Origin: Caenorhabditis elegans
Taxonomy: Eukaryota > Nematoda > Chromadorea > Rhabditida > Rhabditidae
Reading direction: 5' to 3'
Length of the DNA: 64,000 bases
Assembly: GCF_000002985.6 (NCBI RefSeq)
Contig: NC_003284.9
Location: forward strand, 13,888,001-13,952,000
The notes below the pieces were generated by a model. That model made no database searches and had not been told where the DNA came from. It saw only the letters and a program-made list of their open reading frames with translations. Numbering within the stretch: the stretch's first letter is position 1; the number at the start of each line of letters is the position of its first letter. Positions 58,671-64,000 of the stretch are shown one piece after another. Made by a program: the position numbers and the translations under genes.

Positions 58671-59223
58671 TATTATCAAAATATTAAAAAAAAACTGTCA
58701 CCTCAAATTTGAATCCTGCCAAGCCCGCGAAAAATTCCCTCTCGATTTCGGATACAGAAAATTTGCTCGAATCGAGAGATGAGAAATTTGGGAGATGCTG
58801 GAATCAAATAAGACTCCGCCTACTTCCTTTTAGTTTTCCGCCGGACACTTCAAAAATGAAAAGAGTGGGTAATACCTGGCGGCCGACAACCCACGGGTTC
58901 CGTGCCTCGCTATAAATTAAGTAAATTAAGCCACACCCATTCAGTTGGTGTGTTTTTGAAGGGCGTGGCTTAATTTACTTAATTTATAGCGATGCGCGGA
59001 ACCCGTGGGTTGTCGGCCGCCAGGTATTACCCACCCTTTTCAATTTTGCGGTGACCGGCGGAAATCTGAAAGAAAGTAGGCGGAGACCTTTTTGATTCCA
59101 GCATCTCCCGAATTTTTCATCTCTCGATTCGAGCCAATTTTCGGCATCCGAAATCGAGAGGGAATTTTTCGCGGGTTTGGCTGGATTCAAATTTGAGGTG
59201 ACAGTTTTAATATTTTGATAATA
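58671..59223. mobile_element. 553-bp foldback element, arms about 230 bp
   Basis: The left half and the reverse complement of the right half match over nearly the whole length, centred near 58947. Matching landmarks are CTGTCACCTCAAATTTGAATCC at the outer ends, CTCTCGATTTCGGAT, GGCGGCCGACAACCCACGGG and CTATAAATTAAGTAAATTAA near the centre. The loop is under 50 bp. The arms contain twin 68-codon ORFs of nearly identical sequence on opposite strands, a by-product of symmetry. No transposase is present. It is a nonautonomous foldback or MITE. Confidence 0.9.
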
Positions 59224-60179
59224 CGTTATAACTTAGATTTCAATTTCAAAAAATAACAAGACAGTTACATTTTTGTTTCCATAAACTTTTTTATAAGCTT
59301 TTTTATTTCTTGACACTTCATTTTGTATACTTTTGTGTAACATGTCAAACTTAAGAGCACTATCATATTACACCTATCACTCGTTAATTTTATATTTTTC
59401 TTATCGTAGTTAACATGCATTCCGTCACCGCTTGTCACCGCGTAGTCTTTGCATTTTGTGCTGTCCGGCGTCGCTCACTAGACGTGCTAATTATTTCTAG
59501 GTACTATATATTTGTCTAAATTGTTATTTTTACTTAGCCGGTCGACAAATGCTCAACAGAACCGTCACACCACTTTTTATTTTAGTTTCTCTGTGTTTCC
59601 TGAGGGTCACTTTGTTACAGTTAGCTTTGCAACCAGTTATATTGTCTGATAATCGAACGTTTATCAAGGAAAGGTCAGGCGATTTTTATATAAAACACAA
59701 AAATAATAGAAAAAAAGAAATATGCCGATGGCATTGAGTGGGTGTGTACGGAACAAATATGGGTAGCGATCAATGGCTGACCTATATTTAGTGTTACGAA
59801 TCAGCAATCTATGATCACTGCTAATTGGAAAATTACAGTTTTTCACTGAAAAAATTCAAAACGATAAATGAGAATGCTCATAATTTCAACCATGTGTTTT
59901 TTTAAATAAAAGTTTAAAGAAAAATAAAAGTGTCATACTGTACATAATATGCACTTTTATAACTGTTTCCTCATCAAAAAATATTACCCAAATTTCATAA
60001 AACTTTCATTCATGCTTAAAATTTTTTGATTAGTGCAAATATACTTTCCACTTTTGTAAAAATTATCAAATTATTTACGGAAGAAAAACCACCCCCTTGG
60101 GTATCTTTTAACGAAACTTGGTTTTTAAATTGTTGGGTCTGTTAAACTTTTTAATTTTCATTGTCATCGTTTCTAAGTC
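59224..60179. other. intergenic, nothing identified
   Basis: AT-rich spacer. A short GC-richer piece at 59423-59500 (CCGTCACCGCTTGTCACCGCG) contains a small repeat of TCACCGC. Confidence 0.4.
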
Positions 60180-60510
60180 CATTCCAAAACTGTTCATGTT
60201 CGGTGTCAGGCACGGCACTACCCATAAACATGAACCTTAACCCTTGACGGGACAGACGGGAGGCCGCTCATAAAATGCACTATACTGCTCAAAGCATCTC
60301 TCTCCCCCCGCTTCTCTGTGTCTCTTGGACCATTACACATTTTCGCTGGTCTAATGCCAGGGCAGCCTCGTCCAGTTCCAATAGGTCCTTCTGCCACTCT
60401 TCCTCTTTCTTTCCCTTTTACTAACCACCATCTGCCGTGGTTTTCGTTGGCTTTCAATGGCGTGTGCGGCCTAGAACCGTCTTGTACTTTTCAGTATTCA
60501 TAGATTAGCT
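60180..60510 (+). promoter_or_regulatory. GC/CT-rich block, possible distal alg-1 promoter or exon
   Basis: CT-rich plus strand (CTCTCTCCCCCCGCTTCTCTG at about 60298) with GC-rich words, ending in TTGTACTTTTCAG at about 60484-60496, an acceptor-like site. It lies about 1 kb before alg-1 coding sequence and may be its promoter or a noncoding exon. Confidence 0.4.
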
Positions 60511-61114
60511 GATGGAAAGAGATTATCCCGACCATTATCGTTTCTCATTTTCAGTTTTAGTGCTTGAGAGGATTTAGTGTTTCGTCTAGATCAGGAAGTT
60601 CACAGATGCACTTTATTCTTTATTGAAAGATCTTTCGAATTTGCGGAAGTCGTTATTTTGAATTAATCTTGAAAATGCTATTTTTCAAACAGAAATGTAT
60701 TAGCTTCCTTAAACTATTCATACAAGTTGAAAAATTTTTCAAATACATAGCTGATAGTTTGATTTGTTATTAAATATGCTTCGAAGATTTTAAAAATGAC
60801 CATTTTTAAACAGTTTGTAGTTATTCAAAACATTGGGCTCACATACCATACAAAGTTTTCAATATTCTAAAGTTTTTATTTTAATTTTGAGTAAGACACC
60901 AATTTTTTCTGATGTGTTTTCACAAATTGGTGATAAATTTGAAAATTACGGCTAACTTCCCAGCAACACTTCCTTCGCATTGAATTCATTTTTTGATCGT
61001 GTTCATTCCGAATTTTGTTTTTCAGTTTCTGTTCTATTTTGCTTTTTCCTTTTTCCTTCTCCATTCCCTCGTTCACCTTCCCCCTCTTTCTTCCCGAAAC
61101 ATCAATAATTTTCA
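60511..61114. other. intergenic or outron sequence before the alg-1 leader
   Basis: Mostly AT-rich, becoming CT-rich after 61020 (CTTTTTCCTTTTTCCTTCTCC). Pyrimidine-rich outron-like sequence ends in a TTTTCAG acceptor at 61114. Confidence 0.4.
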
Positions 61115-61488
61115 GAGAAACCTCAAGAAAGTCTCTCAACTCCACTCGTGGCATATGCACTTCAGACGGTGTAGCTGACGACGAGTTTAACATCATTCAG
61201 GAATCTAACCAATAGCAATCACTGAGAAAATCATCATCAGCAATCGGGCCAAAATCAACTTTCTCCTCTTCTACTACTATTTGTTCAACTCTTTCTTCTC
61301 CACTACCCCTGCCAACTCGAAGAGACGAATCTGTAACCGACTGACAACACCGACGTCCTTCTACCTCCTTCTACCTCTTCCTTACCCTTATTATTGCTTT
61401 AAAAGGATACAATAACTAAAGGAACCAGAAGCTTCTACCGCTACTCTTCCCATCTCACTGACCCAACCCAGCGCTTTCAATCCCTCTC
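61115..61488 (+). promoter_or_regulatory. probable alg-1 5' untranslated leader
   Basis: Begins after ATAATTTTCAG (acceptor ending at 61114, a candidate spliced-leader site) and runs to the ATG at 61489. It is CT-rich, with CTCCTCTTCTACTACTATTTG and CTTCTACCTCCTTCTACCTC. At least one upstream ATG occurs (ATGCACTTCAGACGG, about 61153), so translation may be tuned by a short upstream ORF. The leader is inferred from splice context. Confidence 0.5.
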
Positions 61489-64000
61489 ATGGCTGCCGAA
61501 CTGAACAACACCAACACAAATGGTAAGCTTATTTTATTATTACTTATTCTTAACATAAACATCTGTACTAAAGAAGTTATCATAAGATTTATTTCTAACA
61601 ATTTTTCCTCTTCCATTTTTCCACCAAATCTAATTGCACTTTCCGGGAGATTAATATTCAATCTGAAAAGGTGTCCGGCAACATAATTCCCTGACTTTAA
61701 CATCAAACATTTCATGAGACTTTGCCATTAGAAAATATTTGTATTCACACATGTGTATAATTTAAAATATTCATTTGTTCACTTTTGGGACAATCCTGTA
61801 TGTGTTCTTCAATAATGGAAATAATGTTAATTTGCATTAAAAATTGAGAAAGAAATGCCAAGTGTAATTTTTGATATTGAGAAAAATATGTATATTTCTT
61901 CAAGATTTTCGACACCACAGAGACTTGATAAAGGTCTTGAAAATAATTATGAGTGTTTTTGAAATGCGAAAAACTGTCTGTGAGAACGTTGATAAATATA
62001 CTGAAAATAGTGTTTAAAATCAAGTTTAAAATTTTAAAAATTGAGATTGAAAATCGAAAAATATCCAAGTTTCAACATTTCTGAGATAATAAATAAAACT
62101 TTTTTGTCAAAGTTCTGATTAGTCTGTAGAAATTTCACTTGGCATAGAACTTGTATGAAATAATTTTCAATAGACTTTCAAATTATGAGAAGTGAAAACT
62201 TTCTGTTGACCCTCCTGGCAACAAATAAGCAACTTTTTGGAAATTGTTTTCTATAATATTTAGTGATTAAATAAGTGATTTTGAACAACCTTATGGTGCT
62301 TCTCCAATTTTACTATAATTGTTATATTTTTCTAATATTTATGTAGGAATCCTTTCAGAATGAATGGATGAATTAACTACTACTACCAATTTTGCGCATT
62401 TAGTTTTTTTTGCAATTCTCAAAATTGTGCCAAAAACAATTCTAAAAATTCTAAAAATCCACATTCACATTCACGACAGTATGCAACCAGATGTGGTGAT
62501 TTTTACAACCAACACCTTCTCTTTTTGCCTCTCAAATTTCACTTTTGTTTGGAAGCCCTTCTGTTTAGAGTTTATGTCACTTTTCAACTCATACTATTTC
62601 CATACGAAAAGTCCGTTGTCTATCTCTCTGCGTTTCCTTCTAATCGCAAATCTATTCCACCCGATCGGACAACTGACCCACATCGATATGTTTAATCGCA
62701 TCGGCTCTCAGCACTCCGCGCGTTTCTCTCCCTTTCTCTCCACAGACCATCTTTTTCTTTGTTTTGTGAGTCGATCCAACCCGCTCCCGGCAGCCTGCTT
62801 CCCCCTGTATTTGGTAGTTTCCAACTCTCTCTCATTTTGCTTGTTCCACTCGCCTCTCTCGCGACACACTATCTCTGCCGTCTCCTGATTTCGCATAGTC
62901 TCTTGTTAGTGTACAATAGCGTATAGTACTGGCCACCGAATGTCTGCGTCTCTTGATCTTTCGGAATGCATTCTGTCAGCGCCCGCTTGCGCAGCAGTCC
63001 GATTTCCGATTCGTCGTGTCCTCGTCGTCCAGTCGCCGTTGCGTCCTCCTTTGACGTCGCTGCCCGACACTGTTTTACTTTTCTCTTTCTCTTTTCCTCC
63101 ACCCCGTACCTCACACGAACAACCTGTCGGTTTCCAATCTATATATCGATTTTCTCTTTTTTAAGTTTTGGGTTTGTCTGCATTTGTAGAATTTTTTTCC
63201 AAAAATGCATGACGATCTATAAAAAAACCTGAACAATCATTTCACAATACATTCATTTCAGAGTCGTCTAACGTCGCCTCAAACGACCCAATGTCCGGCG
63301 GGCCGCAATATTTGCCAGGAGTCATGAATTCTACCATTCAACAGCAACCACAGAGCGCAACATCGTCGTTTCTGCCAAGTGGACCGATTAGTTCGACGTC
63401 CACCTCCTCGCAAGTTGTTCCAACATCTGGAGCCACCCAGCAGCCGCCTTTCCCGTCGGCACAAGCGGCTGCGTCAACAGCGCTCCAAAATGATCTAGAA
63501 GTAAGTTTTCATCGTTTAAAAACGCAGTGTACACATCTGATATTATCTTGTTATTAGTTTGTAATAATTTTTAAATCTTTGAACTTACACATTGTATTTC
63601 AGGAAATATTTAATTCTCCGCCTACTCAGCCACAAACATTTAGCGATGTTCCTCAAAGACAAGCCGGAAGCCTGGCTCCAGGAGTTCCCATTGGTAATAC
63701 AAGTGTCTCAATTGGAGAACCAGCAAATACACTTGGAGGCGGTTTACCAGGCGGAGCACCGGGACAATTACCTGGGTAAGAAATTTGAAATGTTATGAAC
63801 TAATACGGTATAATCAAAAAAAAAACCCCCGTGAGAAGCAATAACTGGCAATCATTAATTTTTGATTTCAAAAAAGGGATTTTCGAAAAAATGTGGAATT
63901 TTTAAATGTAAATGTTTTCAGCGGCAACCAGAGTGGTATTCAATTCCAATGTCCTCGACGCCCAAACCACGGAGTTGAGGGTCGCTCAATTCTTCTTCGC
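61489..64000 (+). CDS. alg-1: Argonaute ALG-1, N-terminal part (cut by window edge)
   Basis: Four exons close in phase: 61489-61522, 63262-63500, 63603-63775 and 63922 to the window end, encoding the first 175 residues. The start MAAELNNTNTN joins ESSNVASNDP, then MSGGPQYLPGVMNSTIQQQP. I recognise this as ALG-1, the C. elegans Argonaute that loads microRNAs and represses targets with GW182 proteins (AIN-1/AIN-2) in the cytoplasm. Only the Gln/Ser/Pro/Gly-rich disordered N-terminus and the first residues of the folded N domain (FQCPRRPNHGVEGRSILLR) are here; PAZ and PIWI lie to the right. A second in-frame ATG at 63291 (MSGGPQ) could start a shorter isoform if transcription begins in the 1.7 kb first intron. 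Confidence 0.95.
62570..63150 (+). promoter_or_regulatory. GC-rich block in alg-1 intron 1, candidate internal promoter
   Basis: Plus-strand CT-rich and GC-rich sequence (CGCGCGTTTCTCTCCCTTTC at about 62717; CGTCGTGTCCTCGTCGTCCAG at about 63014) ends about 110 bp before exon 2. Exon 2 contains an ATG giving MSGGPQYLPG. This arrangement suits an internal promoter for a shorter ALG-1 isoform. Open frames here (for example 62364-62888) are compositional. Confidence 0.45.

Noticed and set aside
58709-59190. Two near-identical 68-codon ORFs on opposite strands
   Set aside because: They are mirror images produced by the foldback element.
62364-62888. 174-codon ORF in alg-1 intron 1
   Set aside because: Mixed AT and CT-rich sequence, no domain, and it would sit inside an intron whose flanking exons join perfectly in phase.
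1-64000. CRISPR arrays, bacterial operons or prophage features
   Set aside because: Spliced nematode genes throughout; no direct-repeat and spacer arrays were seen.

Overview
The window is nuclear DNA from a nematode, almost certainly Caenorhabditis elegans and probably the X chromosome. It is about 65% A+T. Genes are split by many short introns with GTAAGT-like donors and TTTTCAG acceptors, and several start codons lie just after an unpaired TTTCAG, as in spliced-leader trans-splicing. The right edge encodes the N-terminus of the microRNA Argonaute ALG-1. To its left is the GATA factor ELT-3, then the germline P-granule paralogues I take to be MEG-1 and MEG-2. Family names come from recalled protein features; no search was run. 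Exon borders were set by hand from splice consensus and checked for phase closure.

Layout. 1-16.6 kb: a doubtful small membrane ORF, then three minus-strand serpentine chemoreceptor genes (2993-5334, 9934-12147, 13064-15428) and a two-exon orphan gene (16153-16532). The second and third receptors are close tandem paralogues with the same exon lengths. 16.6-20.5 kb is empty AT-rich DNA. 20.6-29.2 kb: three minus-strand genes, namely a METTL26/UPF0585 methyltransferase-fold protein (204 codons, complete), an F-box-like protein and an unrecognised protein with a C2HC-like finger. 29.5-34.7 kb: noncoding blocks, dispersed repeats, a doubtful ORF and the 3' end of a LINE-type retrotransposon.

35.0-41.6 kb: the tandem meg pair, both minus strand. 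They share exon lengths, a tiny last exon, duplicated 3' flanks and duplicated 5' flanks, and differ by one intron, one exon and a 51-residue repeat expansion. 42.9-44.0 kb: a plus-strand multi-pass membrane protein. 46.4-52.7 kb: elt-3 (plus), whose 3.6 kb second intron holds a tRNA-derived SINE-like insert and a cluster of GATA sites. 52.7-61.1 kb: intergenic DNA with an exact 20-bp-period minisatellite, a second tandem repeat, a 550-bp foldback element and GC-rich blocks. 61.1-64.0 kb: the alg-1 leader and first four coding exons (cut at the window edge), with a 1.7 kb first intron that may hold a promoter for a shorter isoform.

The genes do not form one pathway and no operon is evident. 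The regions of most interest are the meg paralogue pair, the mobile elements (at least five structurally distinct kinds) and the GC-rich, strand-asymmetric noncoding blocks near 25.7, 29.5, 32.6, 49.0, 57.7 and 60.3 kb.
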